Source of the DNA: Agrypnia vestita
Taxonomy: Eukaryota; Arthropoda; Insecta; Trichoptera; Phryganeidae
Assembly: GCA_016648135.1 (NCBI GenBank)
Contig: JADDOH010002101.1
Coordinates: 51,540 to 115,539, forward strand
Reading direction: 5' to 3'
DNA length: 64,000 nucleotides
The notes under the pieces are model-generated. The model saw only the letters and a program-made list of their open reading frames with translations. It was not told the DNA's origin and did no database searches. Shown one piece after another: positions 52,295-63,922 of the stretch (its first letter is position 1; every line of letters starts with the position of its first letter). A program made the translations under genes and the position numbers.

Positions 52295-52585
52295 ATGAAA
52301 AAAAATCGATCTAAAAGTAAAAGGATAGGTATTGCCTCAAGAAAAACCGTATCTAGCAAAGTCACAGCCTTAAATGGAGATGAAAAAAATGAATTGCTTG
52401 ACTTGGATGATGAAGAAACAGGATTTGGTGCTTGGTTAAAATCGGGTGACGGTATAGAGTGGATGAAACTTTTCGTCATTGGAAATAGCTTAATAGTATT
52501 TCTCACAATGACATGGCCACAATTACAGAAAACATTTAAGATTGTCACAGACATGATCTATGGAGAAGAAGAAGATATCTACTGA
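52295..52585 (+). CDS. Small single-pass membrane protein, first frame of a likely dicistronic gene
   Basis: 96 codons, MKKNRSKSKRIGIASRK.., a lysine/arginine-rich start, an acidic stretch (LLDLDDEETGFGAWLKSGDG), one membrane segment (WMKLFVIGNSLIVFLTM) and an acidic end (YGEEEDIY). It follows a splice acceptor directly (AG at 52286). Not recognised by family. Sequence quality (no low complexity, clean frame, amino-acid pattern) suggests a real conserved protein. The second frame begins 100 nt after its stop on the same strand. Confidence 0.65.
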   Translation: MKKNRSKSKRIGIASRKTVSSKVTALNGDEKNELLDLDDEETGFGAWLKSGDGIEWMKLFVIGNSLIVFLTMTWPQLQKTFKIVTDMIYGEEEDIY

Positions 52586-52685
52586 ATACAATTAAGAATT
52601 TTCTAATAACAAAATTTATGTTATCTTTTCCAAAGAGCCCATTAATAATCATTAAAAAAATTATTTAATGTACATAATATTTAAA

Positions 52686-53114
52686 ATGTTTACCGGAATA
52701 CTGAGGGGCTTTTTATTTTTGGGAATCGTTTATTGGTACAGCATCGGAGTGTGGAAAATGATTGATGATTACTTCAGAAAGGAGTTTGATAGTTATTTAT
52801 CGACCGAAAAAGCAAGAAACGAACGCATTAAGTTGGAAGCACATAATATGCCCATTGAACCAAATGACGTAAAATCTTTATTCAATTCTCCTGAGAAATT
52901 AAAAGGTACACAAATCAATACGGAGAATAGTGAAAATGAGGAGAAAGAAGTGAGAGCAATAAAAAAAGACAAGCAGGAAATAACTGAAGAACATTATTCT
53001 AGTAGTAAATACATACCAGAATATGCTGACCCCGAGGAAAACAAATATATAGATGAAAGTGAATACTGTCATGTAGAGATTACTTCAGACACTCAAAAAT
53101 GTTTCATAAACTGA
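52686..53114 (+). CDS. Small membrane-anchored protein, second frame of the likely dicistronic gene
   Basis: 142 codons from the ATG at 52686 (AAAATGT context); an in-frame ATG at 52668 would add six residues. Begins MFTGILRGFLFLGIVYWYSI (one membrane segment), then WKMIDDYFRKEFDSYLST, then a charged, probably disordered region (ENSENEEKEVRAIKKDKQEI). A polyadenylation signal AATAAA lies near 53286. Not recognised. Short N-terminal anchors of this type are frequent among mitochondrial assembly factors, but that is inference only. No splice acceptor is evident between the two frames. Confidence 0.62.
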   Translation: MFTGILRGFLFLGIVYWYSIGVWKMIDDYFRKEFDSYLSTEKARNERIKLEAHNMPIEPNDVKSLFNSPEKLKGTQINTENSENEEKEVRAIKKDKQEITEEHYSSSKYIPEYADPEENKYIDESEYCHVEITSDTQKCFIN

Positions 53115-54843
53115 TCAAAATGCATGTGTTGAATAAGAAAACTAAGATCAGTTAGTGTGTAGTACAGTAATTTTTTTTTATAAATTATGATTTATTTCTA
53201 AATATGATACCTTTATTACATAATTGTACCCTTGGATATTATTCATTTTAGTAGTTGTATTTGAATTCCTCAAATATAATTTAAAATAAAATCAATAATT
53301 CAAACCGGATTCGAGACAGTTGTGTACATGAAACACCACAAGACAATGTATTAATTAAATGCTACTGAAACCTAAATCTTTGCCATATTCAATTATAAGA
53401 CAGGTTTTGGTACTAAATTATTCCTATTGTTTAGTTATATTACTTAGTGTGATATAATTTATTGTGATAACCAAATGCCAAAATTGCATTTTCCTCTTTA
53501 GATTTGTTAGTCAGGAGAGAAGTCTTACACAGACTCAGTAAATAAAATTTGCTCACGACTTAAATTTAAAAGCAGTATAAATAAAAGTTTCACGTATCAA
53601 ATGCTTGAATATACAATGACAAAGTACAATTATAATTACATAATTATCTTAGCAGCATTATGAAGTATTTTAAGTTTTGACCCCTTTTTAACAATTTGCT
53701 TTTATACTATCACAATTCATACTCTTTTTTTTACTATTCTTATTTTATGATTTGACAGCTATTTTTTACCTTAAATAAATATCATTAAAAATTAAAGTGG
53801 ATTAAATCAGTTCTGCACAGTATATTGAAATTATAAATGTACAGAATTTTTCAATATACGGAATGAGTAAAAAGGTTAACCTGAAGTACAAGCAGGTACC
53901 TACTATGCGCCCTTCTGGATGCAAGAGGTTATGTTAAGAAAGATAGGAGGACAGAGAAGTCCTTCACATATTTCATTCATTTCACAATTCATTCACATCC
54001 ATGCTATGTCAGAGTGATCTTTTGCTTCATATTACATGTGAAGGATTCCTGTGAACATTTTCTCATTTTATCTGAATCATTTTTGTGACTTAATTTCTCA
54101 ATTGTAGCTACAAATTATACTTGTCTTTAAACTTCATGCCTTTGTTTTTCTTGTATCCTTTAAATTTTTGTGTCCTAGACATTCTCAGATCTTTGTCTGT
54201 ATTAAAAATATATGTCTATTAAGTGGAAATTATCATGAGGTCATTATTTTGAATCATAGAATACAAAAGCAGTATGTATTTGATTACTTCCAGCAGTCTC
54301 TAACCTCTCCTGCCAATTGCAATATTTCGTTACAAGACTTGGAATTATAAATTAGGTCATTTTGAAAACATCATATGCTTACTAAATAATGGGATATATT
54401 AAATCACTATTTTTATTTGAGATGAGACATAAATGTGAAATAAAAGGGAAAAAACCTAATCATATTGATAGCAGAACCTGGATTATCCTAGTCAAATGTA
54501 TTATTCAAAAGCTTGTATAATTTTCTGAATGTGAACGTGTCCACTTTTAACAGAATACTGACTGGCGCACGCACATGGCAGATAAGACCCTCTTCCACTG
54601 ACTGCGCGAAATGAGTATTGGCATATCCAGTGATGAAAAAAAAAGTTGAATGATTTGCAATCATTATGAGAATTGCATTAAAAAAATAGAAGGTTTCCTA
54701 TACATCTGTGTGACGGTCTTATTGCAAAAATTATATGTAGATCTAACCACAGAAGACAACCTGCTGAAATTTTAAAAATTGCGGCAACTGAGGAATAGTA
54801 GCGAAAAGGCAACAAATGAAAGTAAATAACATATAATTATATA
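53115..54843. other. 3' flank of the small-protein gene, then unassigned
   Basis: AATAAA near 53286 could end the transcript. The remainder shows no supported gene or element. Confidence 0.4.
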
Positions 54844-56137
54844 TTAGGTCCTTACATATGAAATTGGCGTTTTGCCGTACTGGCAAATTTGATCTCAAAT
54901 ATCTTCTCTTTGGTTAGGAATTCCAAATCCAAATTTATACAGCTATTTACTCATGTATTTGTGTTTTGAAAATTATAATTCATTTGTTTTTTCCTCAATT
55001 GTTTTTTTCTTTGCGTCACTCAGTTTACAAAATGAAAAACTTGAAATATCGCGTTATTTACGAGTACGAGTTCCACCGTGGCACCAGTGCTGCAGAAACG
55101 GCTCGAAGGATTAATGATGTGTATGGCGACGGTGCCGCAAAAGAAAACACAGTGCGTTTTTGGTTCCAACGTTTTCGTTCTGGAAATTTCGACCTGCAGA
55201 ACAAGCCCCGTGGACGGCCGGAGACCAAAGTTGATAATGAAGAATTGAAGGCTATTGTGGAAGCGGATCCATCGCAAACCACATCCGAGTTAGCTGCAGG
55301 CTGCGGTGTTAGTGATAAAACTGTTTTAATCCACTTGAAGCAAATTGGTAAGGTGAAAAAGCTTGAAAGGTGGGTACCTCACGAATTGAGTGAAGCAAAT
55401 CAACAAACGCGCGTTGACTGCTGCGTTGCATTACTCAACCGGCACAATAATGAAGGGATTTTAAATCGAATCATTACCTGTGATGAAAAGTGGATCCTGT
55501 ACGATAATCGGAAGCGCTCATCGCAATGGCTGAACCCTGCCGAACCAGCCAAACCATGCCCCAAGCGAAAATTGACTCCAAAAAAGTTACTTGTGAGCGT
55601 TTGGTGGACTAGTGCTGGTGTCGTTCACTACAGCTTTCTTAAATCTGGCCAGACGATTACGGCAGATGTCTATTGTCAGCAACTGCAAACCATGATGGAA
55701 AAGCTAGCTGCTAAACAACCGAGGCTGGTTAATCGCTCTAGGCCACTGCTGCTTCATGATAACGCTAGACCACACACTGCACAACAGACGGCTACCAAAT
55801 TAGAGGAGCTTCAATTGGAATGTCTAAGACATCCACCGTACTCTCCGGACCTTGCCCCAACAGATTACCATTTTTTTCGATTATTACAATTTGGATAACT
55901 TCTTGCAAAGGAAAAAATTCAACTCCGATGGGGCAGTCCAAACCGCCTTCAAAGATTTTATTGATTCCCGTCCGAATGGTTTTTTTAGTAAAGGGATCGA
56001 TGAACTACCTATGAAATGGCAAAAGTGCATAGATAGCAATGGTACATACTTTGATTAAATAAATATATTATAATAAAAAAAAAATCGGCTTTATGTTCCT
56101 CCCGTACTAAACGCCAATTTCATATGTAAGGACCTAA
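54844..56137 (+). mobile_element. mariner transposon, copy 2 (1294 bp, TA duplication)
   Basis: TTAGGTCCTTACATATGAAA ends, inverted repeat perfect for 29 bp, TA at 54842-54843 and 56138-56139. Differs from copy 1 by only a few bases. Confidence 0.97.
55032..56058 (+). pseudogene. mariner transposase, copy 2 (7-bp insertion)
   Basis: Same protein as copy 1. It is open from 55032 to past the third catalytic Asp (PTDYHFF). Then 7 extra bases (TTATTAC, 55881-55887) shift the frame, and the true C-terminus continues in another frame to 56058. The helix-turn-helix and D,D34D residues are all present. The last 50 or so residues are out of frame. Confidence 0.93.
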
Positions 56138-56139
56138 TA

Positions 56140-56791
56140 TTCAAACTCTTCACTGCCCAGAGAAATCTCAATTCATTTAGTGCAGCCCAGGATAACCTAA
56201 AATATATTGTAAATGACAGCAGACAACCGAAAAACATAAAACATTTCATTTAACAATCTCTTTTTATATTTTTATATATTTTTATATATTCTTTTAAAAA
56301 ACCATTGAAAATGAAGAATTCTATTGAAAGTAAAACATTATAATACCCTTGAAAAGCATGCAACCTTTACCCACATGCTAAAAATAATGAATCATACCTT
56401 CTCAACATTATTGAAATACAATTGGTTGTTCCGCTTGCATCTGCCAAAGAAAAGAGTTTTGTATTATTTAAATTATTTATTTTTCAATATACTTATAAAA
56501 TTCATTACAACCATACATAAAACATGTGTGTTAATGTAACAGATAGAGAGGAGAATTAAATTACAAGCGTTATAATATATACATTTCAGGCAAAAGTAAC
56601 AATTATACTTGACAAGCCATATGAGTAGAATAGGATAAGCTTGTCTTCAGAAGATGGAGATTCAGGATAGGCTGCAAATCCTTACAGGTTTGTTCTTCAT
56701 AAACACCAGTCGTTCACTGAATACCTAAAATCTTTAAGCACCTAATAGTTCGACAGTATAATAAGTTTTATAAAGAGTGATACTAATAATA
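56140..56791. other. Unassigned AT-rich DNA
   Basis: No gene supported. The frame at 56324 shows no family signal. Confidence 0.4.
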
Positions 56792-57254
56792 CAGTAGAAC
56801 CTTGTTAATTCGAAATCAAGGCACAAAAAGAATCACAATGCGATTGCGAAATTTACCAAGAATCGTAAAACTCTTGAAAAAAGTCATTAATTTTGTGAAA
56901 AATATCTGTATTTTTGCATATTTCAAGAAATTATTTCACGAATTACACCCAAAACAAAGATTGCGACATTTCTATTACTAGAGTACCAGATATTGGCATA
57001 TTTGTTGTTCTCACGTGTGAAAAAAATCTAAATATATATTTCAATGTTTTCAAATTTTAAAAAAAATTTGAATTATGTGAACATATTGATTTGTGAAGCA
57101 AGGGACTGAAAATTCGAATTAGAAATAAGCAAGGTTTTTGAATTATTGGAGTTAGTCTGCAATGATATTAACATTTTGGGACATGTGGATTTTAAAAATT
57201 TCAAATTATAGCGAATTTCAAATTATCGGATTTCGAATTAATAAAGTTTTTCTG
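56792..57254. mobile_element. pogo/Tigger-type MITE (463 bp, TA duplication)
   Basis: Left end CAGTAGAACCTTGTTAATTC; right end reverse complement CAGAAAAACTTTATTAATTC, both continuing GAAATC. TA on both sides (56790-56791, 57255-57256). No coding region. Confidence 0.85.
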
Positions 57255-57504
57255 TATTATTGAATATATGATACGGTGTGAAGATGAAGCTAGCTGAAGA
57301 GGCTATAATAGAATGTACATAAAATAAATTTTCAAAATACATGTTTTAATTATTAACATTTGTTAGTGAGTAATATTGTTAAGAGTTAGTAGTAGAAGCA
57401 TTATTATTATTAAACATACCAATCTACCAAAAATAAATCAACTATTTTACCAAAAACACAATATAAACAAGAAATTTTTGAATTAGACCTTATGAACAAA
57501 TACA

Positions 57505-58540
57505 TCGACGGCTCCTACGTATGATATCGTAACCCACAAAATGCAATTTTACAGGAGAAGCATTTAAACATATTTTCGTCCGGTATAAATCTAAATACTG
57601 CCCTTTTTTTTTTAAATTTCATTCCAATATTTTATTTTTTACTGTAGTTTCATAATCAATCACAAAAAAGTCGAAATTATTAACGGTTTTTGTAGAAAAT
57701 GCACATACGATGTTATACTTCGGAAAAGACGTAACGTAAAATATCGTATGAATGACTTACAACAGTTTACATCATGGTTAATTGGGATCAGATTATAGTA
57801 AGTGTTACAAAAGATAATTATCTTACATTATTTTCCAATGTATATTATTGTAAGTGTTACATACGATGGTTATTTGATTCTTAAGTACGACGTACATAAT
57901 CGTAAGTAGTACATACACAATCGTAAGTAGCACTAAAGATAGTATACCTTGTATTTATTGTAATAAATAAATTCAACTATTTATTTAATGTACAAACATA
58001 AATGAACATAATTAACTGGTTTGTTAAATGAAGTATTTTGGACTCTTTCGTGCAAACATTGCTGTTGGTTATTATTCTATAAATCTGTTGTCTTTGTTTC
58101 AGTTACATGATATTGATCTTGTTTCTAAAGCTAAATTACATATTTTTTGTGCTTTATTCAGCTTCATATTTTTATTTTCTACTTTCGCAGGTTCAGAGGA
58201 ATAAAAAGATGCTAATAAAAATAAAACAATGCACGCAGCGAATGTCTCTCCGCCCTGAGAATACAATCGTAACTAACACTTACGTAGCTGCCGCTCGCCT
58301 ATTTCGCCCTGCGAATATTGTCATAATGAATCGTACGACAGTATACTTCGTAAAAAATATATGTTTGTTTGAGATACGATAAAATGCGTCCGAAAAAAGC
58401 ATTATTTATTGCAAAATATTTTTTTTTCTTTCTTGGAAATAAAGATATAATTAAATACATATGAAATACACAAAAAACTCAAAATCGTCAATTTGTGGGT
58501 TATGATATTATACGTAGGAACCGTCGACATACATATGTAA
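57505..58540. mobile_element. Unclassified inverted-repeat element, about 1.03 kb
   Basis: GACGGCTCCTACGTATGATA and TCGTAACCCACAAA at the left match the reverse complement of the right end (GACGGTTCCTACGTATAATA, TCATAACCCACAAA). Inside are many TCGTA/TACGA words. The frame at 58107 is not recognised. Confidence 0.65.
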
Positions 58541-59800
58541 GGCAGATGATCTATCTGAGGCAGAATTTCATTAAAAAATACGTAGGCAGCCACATTAAAA
58601 ATATTTTCAATATAAAATTTAATCCCTTATCATTTCATAAGTTATTAAGAACTGTGAGACATGCATATATTTAGAGTTTGTGCAATTCTACTAATATTTG
58701 ACAATTTGACAATTATTGTCATAGCCCATTTACATTATGTTATGGAAATTCACATTATTGGGTTTCCTTAGTCAGATCATGATAAATTCTGTACTCTTCT
58801 GAAGCCCATCTTCAATTGGCAATTCATTTGTTTTGAAGTTAATCTATAATTTTATGTGCCAACAGAATCAATAAATTTTAAATTTTATAATTTATTATCA
58901 GAGCCCAGCAACCCAGCATATGTTTGTAAGCTGTATCCAAAAATATCTACTTATACATAATTATGTATCAAAAATTAATTTTTCATTTAGTATTTTTTTA
59001 AATAAGAAATATTTATTATTCTTTAGTTTGTAAATTTAAAAGGAAAACTGTAAAAGCTTTCAAGCGAGGACTCTACGTTCAGCTAAGATATTTTGTTGAT
59101 AACCCACACTAGCCATATATGTACTAATATATAGTATGTATTGTAATACTTGTTAACTAACCAGCTGACAGTTGATTAAATAAATATTTAAAATGTGTAA
59201 ACAACATTAAAAACAAGCAGCATGAATTTTTATTTCACTAAGAAAAATTTTCGATAAAAATCTTTTAAGTCTGAGAAGGTAGTAATCATTTTAATACATT
59301 ACAAGGTTAAATACAAATAGATATATGTTGAATATACATGTGCCAAAACAATAATTGACAGGTTTAAATTTTTTAAAAACTTTCATAACACTTGTGTACT
59401 GAAACGTAGTTATATTTCCATAATTAAAACGATTAAGAATAAGCTAAATAAGTAAGTAATGAAAAACAATGCCCTACTTTCAAATAAACCACTTCTTTGT
59501 AAATTCTCTGTCGTCAAACTTGTAAACAACAACCGTCTAACTTGTAGGACCACGACATAAAAGGTTCGAAAATAATAATGTGGTTAACAACCAGAATCAA
59601 TGTAATCAAAGCACTTTAAATCTTAAAACAAAAATTTTTTGACAACATTGAAAACAAACGTCAACGGAACACACATTTTAAAAACATCTAAACATAGATG
59701 ATTAGTAATCTTCTGTCAAATCTCTTTACAAACGAAATAATGTGTCCTTGATATTCAAAAATGGGGTGTTTTTGAACATTGAACAACTTTTCGTTTCAGG
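58541..59800. other. Unassigned AT-rich DNA
   Basis: No coding or repeat signal recognised. Confidence 0.4.
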
Positions 59801-62440
59801 TTGATGTACCGGAATATGACGCGAACCAGGTTATTAATTTTGTCCTAGGGCAATACCGAAATCAAAGCGCCCATGTTTCGAAGATCACGCGCCAGGTGGT
59901 CACAGCCCGGCATGTTCGATCTTTTGTTCGAGGACGAAATATGTGACCTATTGTTCAAAAAAATAACATTGCGACGGACGATCGCTCTTAGGATAGCCCG
60001 CCATAAAACATATGAAGCAATGAATTAGAAAGTTAGGGTTGCCGAAGACATTAAGAGCGCACGGCCTTTTGTTAGGATGGGCAATACGTTCGCAACCTTT
60101 TGTTCTTAAGTAACATCTTGGAAGGGTAAAAACGGTAAACCTTTTCTTGCAGCGGGACGTATATCTCTAACCCCGATTAAACAATAGAAAGAACATCTTG
60201 GCCAAATGCGAACACATGGGACAACGGTTTAGAAAGCTGCGTTTGTTAGAGAAGTCGCCATTGTTTTGGGAAAGACATTTTTTTTAAAAAAACAAGATAA
60301 TAATTCCGAAAGTCGTCGCAGTAAACTTACTATTGTCCTCGACAGACAATAGAGATGTTTTAGAAAGCGCTGACATACCGATCCGCCACATGGCGACGCT
60401 ATCCGCGAGATGTAGGATCGTATAAATCATATTGTTAATATAAGGGCGCGAAGATCCCGCGACGCACGACCAGGCGGTCATTATCAATAAAGATAACAGG
60501 GGTCAATCAATTAAGAAGGTAGAGGCCGAATTAGAAATTGAGGCAAAGTGGTGAATCATAATATCAATGTAATATGTACCTAATTAATGAGCAACTGATA
60601 TGTTTAATTTAAGTAAGGTAATAATTGTTTAGGTAACCCAGGCCACCTCTGCAGGTGGATGTTACTCGTTTTATATGTAGTTTCCTCATTTATTCTGTAT
60701 TCTATTGTTAAGTATCGAAATGAACGGGACATTGCAATTTGAAATAATAACGAGATCATCCCGAATTAATCTAACTTGTAGCAAATAATAGAAAATGTAT
60801 TGATCGTAACAAAAGGAAAAAATTTGATTGTATTATTGCCGACGATGTTTGATATTGATGTAATATATAATATATAACGTAATAGAATATTATCTCGTGA
60901 AAAGATGTAACACGGTTGAAGAGATATAAGATTCCGACTTTTTAGTTTTTGAAATCTGTCTGCAGAATGAATTTTAGCACACGGGGTTGAAACAAAATAG
61001 TTTAATTAATTGCAAATAAGTAAATGCCGTGTTGGAATAAACATTAATATTACTTTAGATCGAGGCTTTCATGTCTTATGTTTTCATGTATTACACCTAG
61101 TTGAATAATGTTGATTTGTGAGTTTTAATTATTTTTAAGAATAATGTTAATTTGTCATTAGTTATTTAAGCTCCCAATATTGTGTTTTTTTTATACAAAT
61201 TTGTAGGTTGTAGGTATATAACCTATCTGTAAACATGCAATTATTGTTTTGATTACTCGTTTAAGCAGTATAATTTGTCGGTCTATTTTAAAATAGTTGT
61301 TTTAATCTAGTAATAATAAAGCTCAAAATAATTCTTGTTTGGAAAATTTTCAATTGTCTGCCGGGTGGAGCGTGGCTTATATAATTTTTTAGTGTTCTCT
61401 ATTTTTATTCTTTTCCTATATTCTTATACCAGGGGTGGAAGAAAGCTGATTTGATAAGATAATGATTAGTATAATGAAAGTCCAAAAAAAAAAATGTTTT
61501 GCATTCAATCCAGCTTACATATTGAAGTAAGAATTTTCATTATTTAGGTGTAAATAATGTTATATTATTTAATTTACGCCAAGTTTTCTTAATTGTTCTT
61601 CTAGCAATAAGGTTTAACATAATTTCTTGAAAAAAAAAATGTTTATCGAATTTGATTATGTTAGTATATGTAAGCATTCCTTTCGGGAAAGTGGCGTTGA
61701 TGCAAATTCATGTACTTTGTAATCCCAAAAGAAATTACAAAGATGTATACAGAACATTAACATTAGGGGACCCGCTTGAAGCATGTATCCCATGTAAATA
61801 AGTTTTTATGTTAATTGATTCACTAAGAAATGCCACGATGTCTGTATAATTTTAGCCCTTTGTTTTGTATCTCTATGTCACATATTGACAAATATGTTTG
61901 GTCCAACTAAGAAGTACGATAGCTTGTTTTATTTAAGCTAAAATTAAAAATAAAACTAAGTATCAAGTACATGTTGTCATTGTTAAAGAAAAAAAATTAA
62001 AAAGAAAAATAAAGGAAGAGAATATGCGGAGTGGTAAATTTTAAATGCCGTCCGGTGTATCATATATAAAAGAAAAACAAATAATAATGATTTTGTGGAG
62101 GTATCGAAGATAATCAATGTAAAATGATAAGGGTTGACCTGTAATGGTTGTAATGTTATAAAATGATACGTTAAATATAACGTTAATATTGGGAGGCCTA
62201 CTGTAAGAATCAAACCGACGACTTAATGATAAGATTAATATTGTAATGCATACTCAAGGAATTTTACTGTGATCTAATGAAACCCTGCGTCAATCCCATG
62301 TAATTAGTCAATAATGGTAGAAATAACTGCTCGATAAAAATATGTCTGGCGTGTCGATTTAATTAAGTATGTATATGTAAGCAGTTTTATTTTTGGGTAA
62401 TGTTGGGTAAAGTGTTGATGCGGATTTGTGTTTTCAATTT
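59801..62440. other. Unassigned, changing composition
   Basis: 59810-60540 has much higher CpG content than its left neighbour but no coding frame. A diverged direct repeat (TATATGTAAGCA...GTTGATGC) occurs at about 61665-61730 and 62370-62435. Could be non-coding parts of a large retroelement. Confidence 0.35.
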
Positions 62441-62739
62441 TCCGCCTTTGCCAATTTGTACTGTAGTATTTTCCTTAAGTTTAATTCATTTTGCAATGTG
62501 TTTTGGTGACGGGATAGGGATATGAACAGTGAACAAAGCGTTCGTGAAATAACAAAGTGTTTAGGCCTACATACCAGAAAAGCATCGAGATTAGCCGCAA
62601 ACTGGGAGAACAATAGGGGGCGTAACATATGCGACGCCGGGTCCCGTAACCAGTAACGTCCATCGGGGCCTGGGATGGACCCAGAGGAAGCCAATGGACG
62701 ACGAGGGTGGATCAAGAGCGGCCCGACCGGGAGACGGTC

Positions 62740-62860
62740 TACATCATCCGGACCAATAGGGAGCTAAGGGATGCCCCCTTTCCACCGTCGGTCACGCCTC
62801 AGGCCGGCGAGAAGAGAATATAAGGCGAAGCCAGCCGCCGAGAAACCAGTTGAAGTTGAA
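62740..62860 (+). promoter_or_regulatory. TATA/initiator core promoter candidate with CCAAT box
   Basis: CCAAT at 62753, TATAAG at 62819, and CCAGTTG with the A at 62848, 29 bases from the first T of the TATA box, the standard insect spacing. It could drive the gene starting at 63923 or belong to an LTR. Confidence 0.5.
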
Positions 62861-62925
62861 GTTTGAGTTAGGAGTTGAGTTGAAGTTGGAGTTAGGAGTT
62901 GAAGTTAGAAGCTGAAGGTGGAGAG
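62849..62925. repeat. GTTGAAGTT short tandem repeat
   Basis: Irregular repeats of GTTGAAGTT, GTTAGGAGTT and GTTGGAGTT. Confidence 0.7.
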
Positions 62926-63250
62926 ACCAGGAACTCTAGCCTGACCCGTAAAATCGGTCCGGCCGAATACCCTGGTAACTCTCGAAGAAAGTAAGTCCGA
63001 ACGGTAGCGACCACCGAATCGGCATCGCGACGCCAGAAACGACGTATCAGAAACCGCGACGCACAGTGTACCGCCGCGACGCCCAGTGACAAAAGAAGCG
63101 ACGTCTCGCTACCGACCGCCACGACGCCGACGTCAGAAGCCGCCGACGTAGCCTGCACAGTCCGAGGACGACGCCGACGCCAGAAGCCGCCGCCCACCAC
63201 GAAGCAGCACGAAGAAGACACCTGCCGAACTCTCCGAAACAGGTTACCCC
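62926..63250. other. CpG-rich block with CGACGCC repeats
   Basis: CGACGCC(A/G) recurs at 63028, 63124, 63170 and nearby, with repeated GAAGCCGCC. A consensus splice donor AAA/GTAAGT lies at 62991. No frame looks coding on either strand; the minus-strand frame here is Arg/Val low complexity. Confidence 0.5.
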
Positions 63251-63922
63251 GATCTAAAGACTTTTTCTCCGCCCACCTGGTTCTACCGAAGTGTTAATTT
63301 AATCTCGTCACCATTCATTCTAGCAGTAAGATCAGATTTTTTATGTGTTTTGTCTTTTTCCTTTCTTTGTTTATAATTTTGTCCTCTCCCTCTAAATCAG
63401 GGTTCATGTAATTTTTAAATTAGTAACCACTTTGCTGCGTATGTAAGTTAAGATTAATGTTTCATGTAAATTAATTTGCTACAGTGCCCAATATAGAGAC
63501 TTGTAAAATTGTTTCGATTTCATTATTTTTCTATCCCTTCACCCGCCTCGAGATATCAGTGTCCTAGTCAGTCACCTGACGTTTTGATTGTACCTAGGGG
63601 AGGGCGTAACCGCCGGCATACGTAGATCTGAGATCTCCCGGCCGGTTTACCACACCGTGATTTTATATCACCTCTGACACCTCTGACCTCACCCCCCCTA
63701 CTCTGGTATATCATACTTATATGGGTGATTATTTAGGTACCTACTTTCAAGATTTTGAAGTGAAATTAGTTAAGATTTTAGATAGACCGGCAACTGGCAA
63801 CATTACATTTTATTTATCGCATGGCTACACTGAGTGGTGTGTAAAAATTGGTAAAATTTCTAGTGCCGAGAACCGAGAAATTCATATGAATATTAATATA
63901 AATATTTATAATATCCTCAAAA
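63251..63922. other. 5' flank or intron of the gene at the right edge
   Basis: AT-rich with a GC-rich patch GATCTGAGATCTCCCGGCCGG near 63625. Open frame at 63721 is in a different frame from the gene and not supported. Confidence 0.35.

Noticed and set aside
52686..53114. Assignment to a named mitochondrial assembly factor (MIC13, SMIM20 or PET100 type)
   Set aside because: Only general resemblance (short N-terminal anchor plus charged region); family signature residues were not found.
58107..58382. 91-codon frame inside the inverted-repeat element
   Set aside because: Contains splice-site-like AGs and no recognisable domain; probably chance.
62892..63221. 109-codon minus-strand frame
   Set aside because: Arg/Val/Ser low complexity from CGACGCC repeats; no domain.
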